DNA of 43,644 nt from an uncultured Eubacteriales bacterium. GTDB taxonomy: Bacteria > Bacillota > Clostridia > Lachnospirales > Lachnospiraceae. The DNA is taken from the NCBI GenBank assembly GCA_900317095.1, contig ONFL01000017.1, positions 1-43,644 of the forward strand, in the 5' to 3' direction. Under the pieces are notes generated by a model. The model was not told the origin of the DNA. It did not search any database and was given only the letters and a program-made list of their open reading frames with translations. Of the stretch, positions 17,952 through 24,794 are shown piece by piece; the first letter of the stretch is position 1, and each line of letters starts with the position of its first letter. The position numbers were made by a program, and so were the translations under genes.

Positions 17952-18599
17952 TTGTTTGAAGAATTACAGGGAAGGGAAGTGTCCTCCATCGGCGAGAGCG
18001 CCTTCCGCAATTACGCGGTAATGGTGCCGCTTGTGGAGAAAGACGGGGAAATATGCGTGCTGTTTGAGAAGAGATCCATGAAACTGGACCGGCAGCCGGG
18101 AGAGATCAGTTTTCCTGGCGGAGCCCGGGATGAGGGCGAGGATTCCCAGGAGAACGCGGTCCGGGAGACCATGGAAGAACTGCTGATCGGGCGTGACCAG
18201 ATCCATGTGATCGCCCAGATGGACACGCTCTTCACCCTGCGGGATAAGGTTTCCGTTTACCTGTGCCAGTTATGCGGCTACCAGATGACATTTTCCAAAG
18301 ATGAGACAGAGGAGGTTTTTCTGGTCCCGCTGCGCTTTTTCATGGAAACCCCGGCAGACATTTATATGAATGACCTGTACATTAAGCCGGATCCGAAGCT
18401 CCCCTTCGACAAGATCCCCGGCGGAGAGAATTACGGCTGGCGAGGCGGCCGGTCACGGCTCTATTTCTACTATTATAAAGATTATGTGATCTGGGGGATG
18501 ACCGCCTGCATTATGAACCACGTAGTAGAGATACTCAGAGAAGAAGCAGGCCTGACAGTAGAGAAACTGGACAGCCTTCAGGGAAGCTGCGGGGACTGA
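17952..18599 (+). CDS. Nudix hydrolase, probable coenzyme A pyrophosphatase
   Basis: A 215-residue Nudix protein. The Nudix box GGARDEGED through RETMEELLIG lies at about 56-80. The preceding LDRQPGEISFPGG is the extra motif of the CoA-pyrophosphatase (NUDT7/NudL) branch, which splits CoA and acyl-CoA into phosphopantetheine and ADP. The start codon is TTG, with AGGAGG ten bases upstream and no better alternative. It follows cobO by 49 bases and is probably in the same transcript. Substrate is inferred from the motif only. Confidence 0.88.
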   Translation: MFEELQGREVSSIGESAFRNYAVMVPLVEKDGEICVLFEKRSMKLDRQPGEISFPGGARDEGEDSQENAVRETMEELLIGRDQIHVIAQMDTLFTLRDKVSVYLCQLCGYQMTFSKDETEEVFLVPLRFFMETPADIYMNDLYIKPDPKLPFDKIPGGENYGWRGGRSRLYFYYYKDYVIWGMTACIMNHVVEILREEAGLTVEKLDSLQGSCGD

Positions 18600-18622
18600 C
18601 AGCCGGGGAGAGAAAGGAAAAT

Positions 18623-19057
18623 ATGAGCAAGACCGTAAAGAAGAAAAAGAAAGATATCGGCGCTGTGATCAAGAGCAAACCACTGAAAGAGATCAGAGAA
18701 TACTATTATTTTCTGAAGCAGGAGACCAATGCCAGGCAGCTGATGGAGAGCGCCGGGCAGGAATTTGCGGACGCGGCAGACATCTGGACAGAACTGGACC
18801 TGGCGGAGATCGTCATGGACCGGGATTCTCTTATCTTCCAGAATGCCCGGGAATGCTTTGAGGATCCGCAGGATCTGGACTGGTTCCGGGAAAATGGCAT
18901 CAAAGCCTGGTATGAGATCAGCTACGATGTTTCAGACCTGGAGAATGTGAAAAAGGCCATGAAAAATATCATGACTGCCCTGGGCGGCGTGATCTGCAGC
19001 GACACAGACGACTTTCAGCCGTCCTGGACGCTGGAAAATCTGGATAAACTCCAGTAG
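18623..19057 (+). CDS. Conserved-looking protein of unknown function
   Basis: A 144-residue soluble protein that I do not recognise. It begins with a very basic stretch (MSKTVKKKKKDIG), followed by helical acidic segments and aromatic-rich patches (REYYYFLKQE, DLDWFRENGIKAWYEISYD). There are two cysteines, no membrane segment and no known catalytic motif. It has a clear ribosome site (AGAAAGGAAA just upstream) and codon use like its neighbours. It lies 23 bases after the Nudix gene and 12 bases before the thioesterase gene. The association may hint at acyl-CoA metabolism, but that is weak. Confidence 0.75.
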   Translation: MSKTVKKKKKDIGAVIKSKPLKEIREYYYFLKQETNARQLMESAGQEFADAADIWTELDLAEIVMDRDSLIFQNARECFEDPQDLDWFRENGIKAWYEISYDVSDLENVKKAMKNIMTALGGVICSDTDDFQPSWTLENLDKLQ

Positions 19058-19069
19058 GAAAGGAGAATT

Positions 19070-19447
19070 ATGTTAAAAGAAGGAATTCAGAACAGAAAAG
19101 GAGCAATGGTAACCGATGAGGTCACAGCGGTACGCATGGGAAGCGGATTCCTTCCTGTGTACGCAACCCCGGCCATGATCCTGCTGATAGAGGACACATG
19201 CGCTTCCATGGTACAGATGCTGCTGGAAGCGGATGAAAGCACGGTCGGCATTTCCCTGGACATAAAGCATATAGCCCCGACACCGGTCGGCGTCAAGGTA
19301 TGCTGCGACGCGGAGCTGACCAAGATCGAGGGAAAGAAACTCACATTTACCGTAAAGGTTACAGATGACCGTGGCCTGATCGGAACGGGTACCCACAAGA
19401 GAGCCATCATCAAAGATGAGGAATTTATGGCAAAGGCCAGACGGTAA
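19070..19447 (+). CDS. FlK-like hotdog-fold thioesterase
   Basis: A 125-residue hotdog-fold protein. Three residues match the spacing of the catalytic triad of fluoroacetyl-CoA thioesterase FlK (Thr42, Glu50, His76): T33, E41 and H67 here, in the segments YATPAMILLIE and LDIKHIAPTP. Hydrolysis of a small acyl-CoA is therefore likely. Fluoroacetyl-CoA itself is not implied, because this branch is common in clostridia that never meet it. The gene follows a CoA pyrophosphatase and an unknown gene closely and ends at a strong terminator, so it is the last gene of that transcript. Confidence 0.85.
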   Translation: MLKEGIQNRKGAMVTDEVTAVRMGSGFLPVYATPAMILLIEDTCASMVQMLLEADESTVGISLDIKHIAPTPVGVKVCCDAELTKIEGKKLTFTVKVTDDRGLIGTGTHKRAIIKDEEFMAKARR

Positions 19448-19457
19448 GAATTGAAAT

Positions 19458-19492
19458 AAGGCGCAGAGCCCGGGGGCTGCTGCGCCTTTTCT
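19458..19492 (+). terminator. Terminator after the thioesterase gene
   Basis: The nine-base stem AAGGCGCAG (19458-19466) pairs with 19480-19488. It is extended inward by AGCC/GGCT with one bulged G and followed by TTTTCT. Confidence 0.9.
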
Positions 19493-19520
19493 CGTCTGGA
19501 AAAATATTTGAAAAAACATA

Positions 19521-19548
19521 TTGACATATCAAAAATATTTGATAAAAT
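19521..19548 (+). promoter_or_regulatory. Promoter of the redox operon
   Basis: A consensus -35 TTGACA at 19521-19526 is followed by TAAAAT at 19543-19548 with a 16-base spacer. A second TATAAT at 19548-19553 would need a 21-base spacer, so it is less likely. The spacer is filled by the inverted repeat listed separately. Confidence 0.8.
19527..19544. promoter_or_regulatory. Candidate OhrR/MarR operator between -35 and -10
   Basis: An 18-base inverted repeat with seven-base arms TATCAAA and TTTGATA around a four-base centre occupies the promoter spacer exactly. A dimer bound here would block RNA polymerase. The MarR-family gene two positions downstream is the obvious candidate regulator; the match is inferred from position and symmetry. 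Confidence 0.7.
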
Positions 19549-19602
19549 ATAATTGTAAAAAATAATACGAAAAAAGTATAGAACAAAGGAACGGTGAGAC
19601 AT

Positions 19603-20469
19603 ATGGCAAGATACGATATCGCAATTATAGGTACAGGGCCCGCAGGACTGGAAGCTGCGATCACCGCAACAGTAAGAAATAAGAACATTATCCTTTTTGG
19701 TTCCAGGAAGGCAAGCTCCAAGGTACAGAAAGCCCACAGCGTACAGAATTATCTGGGACTGCCGGATATCAGCGGGAAGGATATGCAGAAGGCATTTATC
19801 GGCCATATAGACAGTATGGGCATTCAGATCACCGAGGAGAAGGTCACCATGGTCTATCCCATGGGAAGCTATTTTTCCATACAGACATCGTCCAACCAGA
19901 TCCTGGAGGCAAGGACAGTTATATTGGCTGCGGGCATGATCGCCGCGAAGAACTATCCCGGAGAGAATGAATTCCTGGGACGGGGCGTCAGTTACTGCGC
20001 GACATGCGACGGGCCTCTATACAGAGGAAAGACGGTAGCGGTTATAGCCTCCTCCGCCGAGGCGGAGAGTGAGGCGGACTATCTGCAGGAGACGGCGGGC
20101 AGGGTCTATTATTTCCCTTTATATAAAGAAGAAGTCCACACGGCACCCGGCATAGAAGTACGCAGGGAGAAGCCGCAGGAGATCCTTGGAGACATGAAGG
20201 TGAGCACTCTGCGGACAGACCAGGCAGAGTACCCGGTGGACGGCATTTTCGTTCTCAGGGAGAGCATCGCTCCGGGACAGCTGGTTCCGGGTCTTGAGAT
20301 GGACGGCCCCCACGTGAAGACAGCCAGAGATATGTCCACGAATATAGAAGGCCTGTTTGCCTGCGGTGATATCACCGGAACACCCTACCAGTATATAAAG
20401 GCAGCTGGAGAAGGCAATACAGCAGCCCTGGGCGCTGTGCGCTGGCTGGACAGCCACAAGGAGGCATGA
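19603..20469 (+). CDS. Thioredoxin-reductase-like flavoprotein with degenerate NADPH site
   Basis: A 288-residue FAD protein of the TrxB fold. It has the FAD-binding GTGPAG at 10-15, the redox-active CATC with cysteines at 132 and 135, and the second FAD motif ACGDITG near 252. The NADPH-binding domain is unusual. The expected GGGxSA is replaced by IASSAEAESEA (about 148-158), and the HRR-type 2'-phosphate site reads VYYFPLY. It may take electrons from ferredoxin, as described for clostridial flavin thioredoxin reductases lacking these motifs, rather than from NADPH. ATG 19603 is preferred over GTG 19594. It is followed directly by an OhrR-like regulator and trxA. Confidence 0.88.
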   Translation: MARYDIAIIGTGPAGLEAAITATVRNKNIILFGSRKASSKVQKAHSVQNYLGLPDISGKDMQKAFIGHIDSMGIQITEEKVTMVYPMGSYFSIQTSSNQILEARTVILAAGMIAAKNYPGENEFLGRGVSYCATCDGPLYRGKTVAVIASSAEAESEADYLQETAGRVYYFPLYKEEVHTAPGIEVRREKPQEILGDMKVSTLRTDQAEYPVDGIFVLRESIAPGQLVPGLEMDGPHVKTARDMSTNIEGLFACGDITGTPYQYIKAAGEGNTAALGAVRWLDSHKEA

Positions 20470-20470
20470 G

Positions 20471-20911
20471 ATGACAGACGAAGAAAGATATGAATGCCTC
20501 CGCCTGGACAGGCAGATCTGCTTTCCGCTTTATGCCTGCTCCCGCAAGATAACTTCAGGATATACTCCCTACCTGAAGCCGCTGGGCATTACCTACACGC
20601 AGTATCTTGTCTTTCTGGTTCTCTGGGAGAAGGACGGGATCACGGTAGGAGATCTGTGCAGAAGGCTTTATCTGGACAGCGGAACGGTGACCCCGCTCCT
20701 GAAGAAGATGGAGGAGCATGGATTTATCACCAGAGTGCGCTGCCAGAATGATGAGCGCTGCGTACAGGTGCATCTGACAGATGCAGGAATGGATATGCGC
20801 GAGAAGGCAAAGGATATTCCGCAGAAAATCGGTGCATGCGTGCCGCTGGACCCACAGGAGTCCCAGACACTGTACCGTTTATTATATAAGATACTTGAAA
20901 CAGAGAAATAG
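20471..20911 (+). CDS. OhrR-type MarR-family peroxide-sensing repressor
   Basis: A 146-residue winged-helix regulator very close in layout to Bacillus OhrR: an N-terminal RQICFPLYACSR, then ITYTQYLVFLVLWE, the recognition region LYLDSGTVTPLLKKME and the wing with DER. C17 aligns with the peroxide-reactive cysteine (Cys15 in B. subtilis). C123 lies about 106 residues later, close to the spacing of the resolving cysteine in Xanthomonas OhrR, so a two-cysteine mechanism is possible. It starts one base after the flavoprotein stop and precedes trxA, and probably controls its own operon through the palindrome at 19527-19544. Confidence 0.9.
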   Translation: MTDEERYECLRLDRQICFPLYACSRKITSGYTPYLKPLGITYTQYLVFLVLWEKDGITVGDLCRRLYLDSGTVTPLLKKMEEHGFITRVRCQNDERCVQVHLTDAGMDMREKAKDIPQKIGACVPLDPQESQTLYRLLYKILETEK

Positions 20912-20935
20912 ATACATTTCAGGAGGAATAAAGAA

Positions 20936-21247
20936 ATGGCAATCAGCGTAATCACAGAAAAGAATTTTAATGAAGAAGTAGTCAGCTCCGGCAAGCCGGT
21001 ACTTGTAGATTTCTGGGCATCCTGGTGCGGCCCCTGCAGAATGCTTTCCCCGGTCGTAGACCAGCTCGCCGATGAGATCAGCGATGTAAAGTTCGGCAAG
21101 GTTAATGTAGATGAAGAACCAGGCCTGGCACAGAAGTTCGGCGTAATGAGCATTCCTACACTGATCCTTTTTAAGGACGGCAAGGCAGTTAACCAGAGCA
21201 TAGGTGTTGTGCCCAAGGAGCAGATCCTGGCCCTGCTTGGGAAATAA
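20936..21247 (+). CDS. trxA: Thioredoxin
   Basis: A 103-residue classical thioredoxin, the general dithiol reductant of cytoplasmic proteins. The active site WCGPC places the cysteines at 31 and 34. The cis-proline loop SIPT lies near 74-77, and the rest of the fold (VDFWASW, VNVDEEP, LILFKDG) is standard. AGGAGG ten bases upstream supports the start. It is the last gene of the three-gene redox operon and would receive electrons from the flavoprotein encoded first in that operon. Confidence 0.97.
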   Translation: MAISVITEKNFNEEVVSSGKPVLVDFWASWCGPCRMLSPVVDQLADEISDVKFGKVNVDEEPGLAQKFGVMSIPTLILFKDGKAVNQSIGVVPKEQILALLGK

Positions 21248-21298
21248 CAGTCACACAGGAATCCTCTCTCTAAACAGAAAAACCCCCGCAAGGATATG

Positions 21299-21341
21299 TG
21301 CCCTCCTGACCGGATCACTGACCGGCCGGGAGGGCATTTTT
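21299..21341 (+). terminator. Terminator after trxA
   Basis: TGCCCTCC (21299-21306) pairs with GGAGGGCA (21329-21336). The inner ACCGG/CCGGT-type pairing extends it, and TTTTT follows. Confidence 0.88.
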
Positions 21342-21379
21342 CGCATGTCCCTGCAGGGGCATTATTTTTAAAATAGGTA

Positions 21380-21419
21380 GAAAGGCTCTGCATATCTGCG
21401 GGCAGGACCCGGGCAGAGC
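21380..21419 (-). terminator. Probable terminator for the methyltransferase gene
   Basis: On the minus strand GCTCTGC (21413-21419) pairs with GCAGAGC (21385-21391) around a 21-base loop and is followed by CTTTCT. It lies 12 bases after the methyltransferase stop. Confidence 0.6.
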
Positions 21420-21431
21420 TGTATCGTCAGG

Positions 21432-22301
21432 TCAGGGCTGCCAGCGGCCGGCAGCTCCGCAGGGCAGCACCAGCCCGTTGGAAGAAACGGGCAGGCCGAC
21501 TTCGCCGGCTTCAACATGTCCGCCGAAACGGGGATGCAGGACAGTTTCCAGCATATAGCTGAGGACGGAAGGAGCAAGCCCGGTGGTGTAGGAGTTGACC
21601 AGGAAAAAGAGGGGCTTGTCAGACAGAAGCTTTGCGCACAGTTCTATGAATGGAAAAATAGAGGACTCTATCTTCCAGATCTCCCCCTTGGGGCCTCTGC
21701 CGTAGGAAGGGGGATCCATTATAACAGCGTCATAATGATGGCCGCGGCGGATCTCCCGCTCCACGAACTTTGTACAGTCATCGACGATCCATCGTACAGC
21801 GTCAGAAGGCAGGCCGCTCAGCTGGGCATTCTCGCGGGCCCAGGTTACCATGCCCCGGGAAGCGTCAACATGGGTCACATGCGCGCCTGCCGCCGCGGCG
21901 GCGCAGGTAGCGCCTCCGGTATAGGCGAACAGATTCAGTACCTGGGGATCCTTCCTGCCGCCGGCCTTCAGAAGAGCGGTCATCCATTCCCAGTTTGCCG
22001 CCTGTTCGGGAAAGAGGCCGGTGTGCTTGAAGCTGAAGGGCTTGAGATTAAAAGCCAGGCCAAGACTGTCATAGTGGATCTTCCACTGCTGAGGCAGGTC
22101 AAAAAACTCCCACTCGCCGCCGCCGCGGCTGCTTCTGTGGTAGTGGGCATTCATCTTTTTCCAGCGGCCGTCCTTCTTCGGTGTGTTCCAGATGACCTGA
22201 GGGTCAGGCCTGACCAGGATGAAATTCCCCCAGCGTTCCAGTTTCTCCCCAGAACTGGTATCAATGACCTCATAATCTTTCCATTTATCAGCAAGCCACA
22301 T
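21432..22301 (-). CDS. Class I SAM-dependent methyltransferase, rRNA-methylase-like
   Basis: A 289-residue protein with a Rossmann methyltransferase core. The SAM-binding motif is LNLFAYTGGATCAAAAAGA near 122-140, the acidic strand is VTHVDASRGM, and the catalytic-type motif is MDPPSYGRGPKGE near 195-207. The DPPSYG form and the N-terminal beta-rich part (YEVIDTSSGEKLERWG, VRPDPQVIW) resemble RlmI/RlmK-type 23S rRNA cytosine or guanine methylases, but there is no PUA domain. The target is therefore uncertain. It runs opposite to the ribosomal genes and has its own promoter. The ribosome site is weak. Confidence 0.85.
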   Translation of the reverse strand: MWLADKWKDYEVIDTSSGEKLERWGNFILVRPDPQVIWNTPKKDGRWKKMNAHYHRSSRGGGEWEFFDLPQQWKIHYDSLGLAFNLKPFSFKHTGLFPEQAANWEWMTALLKAGGRKDPQVLNLFAYTGGATCAAAAAGAHVTHVDASRGMVTWARENAQLSGLPSDAVRWIVDDCTKFVEREIRRGHHYDAVIMDPPSYGRGPKGEIWKIESSIFPFIELCAKLLSDKPLFFLVNSYTTGLAPSVLSYMLETVLHPRFGGHVEAGEVGLPVSSNGLVLPCGAAGRWQP

Positions 22302-22367
22302 ATTGTCCGCAGCATCCTTTCATAATATAATAATGTGGTTAACGAAAATATTTTCGCTATCCTACCT

Positions 22368-22396
22368 ATTATAACGGATGGGGCAGGAGCGGACAA
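22368..22396 (-). promoter_or_regulatory. Promoter of the methyltransferase gene with adjacent palindrome
   Basis: On the minus strand TTGTCC (22391-22396) and TATAAT (22368-22373) are separated by 17 bases. Just downstream, at 22343-22356, is the perfect 14-base palindrome CGAAAATATTTTCG, which could be an operator or part of the 5' leader. Confidence 0.75.
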
Positions 22397-22476
22397 GACT
22401 CGTCTGCAGGCAGGCAATGTATTTTGAAAAAAACAAAATTTCTGCAAAAAATTTCCGGAGCCGCAGAAGATTTTAC

Positions 22477-22505
22477 TTGAATTTAATAAAAATGTAGTAT
22501 ATACT
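22477..22505 (+). promoter_or_regulatory. Promoter of the S10 ribosomal operon
   Basis: TTGAAT at 22477-22482 and TATACT at 22500-22505 have a 17-base spacer. An A/T-rich upstream tract (22421-22452, many A runs) could act as an UP element. Transcription would begin near 22512, giving a leader of about 240 bases. Confidence 0.75.
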
Positions 22506-22511
22506 AATAGA

Positions 22512-22741
22512 GCTTGTGACATTGATAGCTATGAAGCGTGAGGTTGCTGCGGGAATCCGCAGGTGTTCCGTGGAGCGAATGTCAAGTTAGAAAACTGGCG
22601 GCAAGTCACTGTACAGAGAAGAATCTTTTTAATAGCGAAAAAAGAAGATACCGGGTTCCTGCTTTGTGAAGGATCGGGAAACACCCGGTAAAGTGTACAG
22701 TCACCACTTGTCGTGCTTAACCACTAGTGCGAAAAGGAGGC
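22512..22741 (+). promoter_or_regulatory. Structured 5' leader RNA upstream of rpsJ
   Basis: Two helical domains can be drawn. Domain 1 pairs 22513-22523 with 22578-22586 (CTTG-bulge-GACATT with AATGTCAAG) and encloses the hairpin CTGCGG-GAAT-CCGCAG (22547-22562). Domain 2 pairs ACTGTAC (22608-22614) with GTACAGT (22695-22701), and CAAGT with ACTTG outside it. It encloses an eight-base stem TACCGGGT/ACCCGGTA (22649-22656 with 22683-22690). The layout suggests autogenous control by a ribosomal protein encoded in the operon, for example L4 or S10, though which one cannot be read. The rpsJ ribosome site (AAAAGGAGG) is just after it. Confidence 0.65.
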
Positions 22742-22751
22742 GGCTTTTTTT

Positions 22752-23069
22752 ATGGCAAGTCAGATTATGAGGATTACGCTTAAGGCGTACGACCACAGAT
22801 TGATCGATCAGAGCGCAGCAAGAATCGTTGAGGCTGTTAAGAAATCCGGATCAAAGGTGAGCGGACCGGTTCCCCTTCCGACAAAGAAGGAAGTTGTAAC
22901 CATCTTAAGAGCAGTACACAAGTATAAGGATTCCAGAGAGCAGTTCGAGCAGCGCACCCACAAGAGACTGATCGACATCATTGCTCCCACTCAGAAGACT
23001 GTCCAGGCATTATCCAGACTGGAAATGCCCGCCGGTGTCAATATCGACATCAAGATGAAGTCCAAGTAA
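22752..23069 (+). CDS. rpsJ: 30S ribosomal protein S10
   Basis: S10 sits in the 30S head and, as NusE, also takes part in transcription antitermination. The 105-residue product contains the family pattern [22 protein letters not shown] and a long loop with [15 protein letters not shown]. The length is normal. It is the first gene of the S10 operon after a 240-base leader. The upstream neighbour is an opposite-strand methyltransferase, so the str operon (rpsL, rpsG, fusA, tuf) is not attached here. Confidence 0.98.
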   Translation: MASQIMRITLKAYDHRLIDQSAARIVEAVKKSGSKVSGPVPLPTKKEVVTILRAVHKYKDSREQFEQRTHKRLIDIIAPTQKTVQALSRLEMPAGVNIDIKMKSK

Positions 23070-23196
23070 TTAATTACGTATACAATCCTTAGGTATTGGG
23101 CTTAGATAGATTCAGGCGAAAGCCGGATGTACTCAATGCGTCTAGGATGAACGCATAAAGCGTTCCGCTGTAGATTTTAACAGGAGGTGCATTCTT
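23070..23196 (+). promoter_or_regulatory. Intergenic RNA region between rpsJ and rplC
   Basis: This 127-base gap is large compared with the 10-30 bases usual in this operon. It contains a GGC-GAAA-GCC tetraloop hairpin near 23118-23127 and ATGCGT/ACGCAT (about 23137-23157), suggesting a folded leader before the rplC ribosome site. No -35/-10 pair is convincing. Confidence 0.45.
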
Positions 23197-23826
23197 ATGA
23201 AGAAAGCAATTTTAACGACAAAAATCGGCATGACCCAGATTTTTAGCGAAGACGGAGTTCTGACTCCGGTAACTGTTCTTCAGGCCGGCCCCTGTGTTGT
23301 AACACAGGTCAAGACCGTTGAGAACGATGGTTACAGCGCTATCCAGGTAGGTTATGGCGATATCAGAGAGAAGCTTGTAAACAAGCCGGAGACAGGTCAT
23401 TTCAAAAAGGCCGGTGTTCCCGTAAAGAGATTCCTGAAAGAGTTCAGGATCGAAGATGCTGAAAACTACAAGGTCGGCCAGGAGATCAAGGCGGATGTAT
23501 TCGCCGAGGGCGACAAGGTCGATGTTACAGCGCGGTCAAAGGGCAAGGGCTATCAGGGCGCGATCAAGAGACACGGCCAGTCCAGAGGACCTATGGCTCA
23601 CGGTTCCAAGTATCACAGACATCAGGGTTCCAATGGTTCTGCAACAACTCCCGGACGTGTATTCAAGGGCAAGCACATGGCAGGACATATGGGCGCAGTA
23701 AGAGTTACCGTTCAGAATCTTGAGGTAGTCAGAGTTGACGCCGAGAGGAATCTGATCCTGGTAAAGGGCGCGGTACCCGGACCGAGAAAATCTGTGGTCA
23801 TGGTTAAAAACACCGTAAAGGCTTGA
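23197..23826 (+). CDS. rplC: 50S ribosomal protein L3
   Basis: L3 is an early assembly protein that reaches toward the peptidyl transferase centre. The 209 residues begin [16 protein letters not shown] and carry the basic central loop ([18 protein letters not shown], then [12 protein letters not shown]) that enters the 23S rRNA core. The protein ends with the typical [18 protein letters not shown] lies upstream of the ATG. It is second in the S10 operon and is followed by rplD after 24 bases. Confidence 0.98.
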   Translation: MKKAILTTKIGMTQIFSEDGVLTPVTVLQAGPCVVTQVKTVENDGYSAIQVGYGDIREKLVNKPETGHFKKAGVPVKRFLKEFRIEDAENYKVGQEIKADVFAEGDKVDVTARSKGKGYQGAIKRHGQSRGPMAHGSKYHRHQGSNGSATTPGRVFKGKHMAGHMGAVRVTVQNLEVVRVDAERNLILVKGAVPGPRKSVVMVKNTVKA

Positions 23827-23850
23827 ACCTAGGGAAGGAGGATAACACAG

Positions 23851-24471
23851 ATGGCAAAAGTATCTGTTTATAATATCGAAGGTACCCAGGTCGGCGAAAT
23901 CGAGCTTGATGACGCTGTATTTGGAGTAGAAGTGAATGAGAATCTGATGCACAAGGCGGTTGTTGCACATCTTGCAGCAGAACGTCAGGGTACACAGAGC
24001 GCAAAGACCCGTTCAGAAGTGAGCGGCGGCGGCAGAAAGCCCTGGAGACAGAAGGGTACAGGCCATGCCCGTCAGGGATCAACAAGAGCTCCCCAGTGGA
24101 AGGGCGGCGGCACCGTATTTGCTCCGAAGCCGAGAACATATGATATCAAGGTCAACAAGAAGGAGAGAAGACTTGCTCTGAAGTCCGCACTTTCCAACAA
24201 GGCTGCGGAAGGCAAGATCGTTGTTCTTGATTCCTTTGAGCTTGATGAGATCAAGACTAAGAAGTTCGTTGCTGTTATGGATAAGCTGAATGTGCAGGCC
24301 GGTCTTGTTGTTCTGGCAGGAAAGAATGACAATGTAGTTAAGTCTGCCGGCAACGTTCCGACAGTGAAGACAGCAGTTCCGGGAACGATCAATGTATATG
24401 ACATCCTCAAGTATGACAAGCTTGTCCTTACTAAGGATGCTGTTGAAGCAATCACGGAGGTATACGCATAA
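23851..24471 (+). CDS. rplD: 50S ribosomal protein L4
   Basis: L4 lines the exit tunnel and in some bacteria represses its own S10 operon. The 206-residue protein has the usual globular fold and the extended tunnel loop [19 protein letters not shown] near residues 52-70 followed by [15 protein letters not shown]. The C-terminus contains [13 protein letters not shown]. Its stop overlaps the rplW start by one base (TAATG), so both should be made in equal amounts. It is a candidate ligand of the leader at 22512-22741; this is untested here. Confidence 0.98.
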   Translation: MAKVSVYNIEGTQVGEIELDDAVFGVEVNENLMHKAVVAHLAAERQGTQSAKTRSEVSGGGRKPWRQKGTGHARQGSTRAPQWKGGGTVFAPKPRTYDIKVNKKERRLALKSALSNKAAEGKIVVLDSFELDEIKTKKFVAVMDKLNVQAGLVVLAGKNDNVVKSAGNVPTVKTAVPGTINVYDILKYDKLVLTKDAVEAITEVYA

Positions 24472-24764
24472 TGGCTGATCTGAAATATTATGATGTAATC
24501 CTTAAGCCTGTAATCACTGAGAAGAGCATGAATCTTCAGGCTGAGAACACATATACATTCCTTGTAAACCCTCAGGCTACTAAGACACAGATCAAGACAG
24601 CTGTTGAGAAGATGTTCGACGGTGTGAAGGTTGCAAGTGTCAATACCATGAATTACAAGGGCAAACCGAAGAGAAGAGGTTTAACTGTCGGAGCGACCGC
24701 AAAGCGCAAAAAGGCAGTTGTAAAACTCGCTGAGGGAAGCATTGAAATTTTTGAAGGACTTTAA
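24471..24764 (+). CDS. rplW: 50S ribosomal protein L23
   Basis: L23 lies at the tunnel exit and docks trigger factor and the signal recognition particle. The 97 residues show [13 protein letters not shown] at the N-terminus, the central [23 protein letters not shown] (a helix-strand region, given here in parts) and [11 protein letters not shown]. Length and order are standard. It starts on the rplD stop and is followed by rplB after 30 bases containing AAAGGAG. Confidence 0.98.
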   Translation: MADLKYYDVILKPVITEKSMNLQAENTYTFLVNPQATKTQIKTAVEKMFDGVKVASVNTMNYKGKPKRRGLTVGATAKRKKAVVKLAEGSIEIFEGL

Positions 24765-24794
24765 TTCTTAAGACACTTGAAAGGAGTGAATAAG

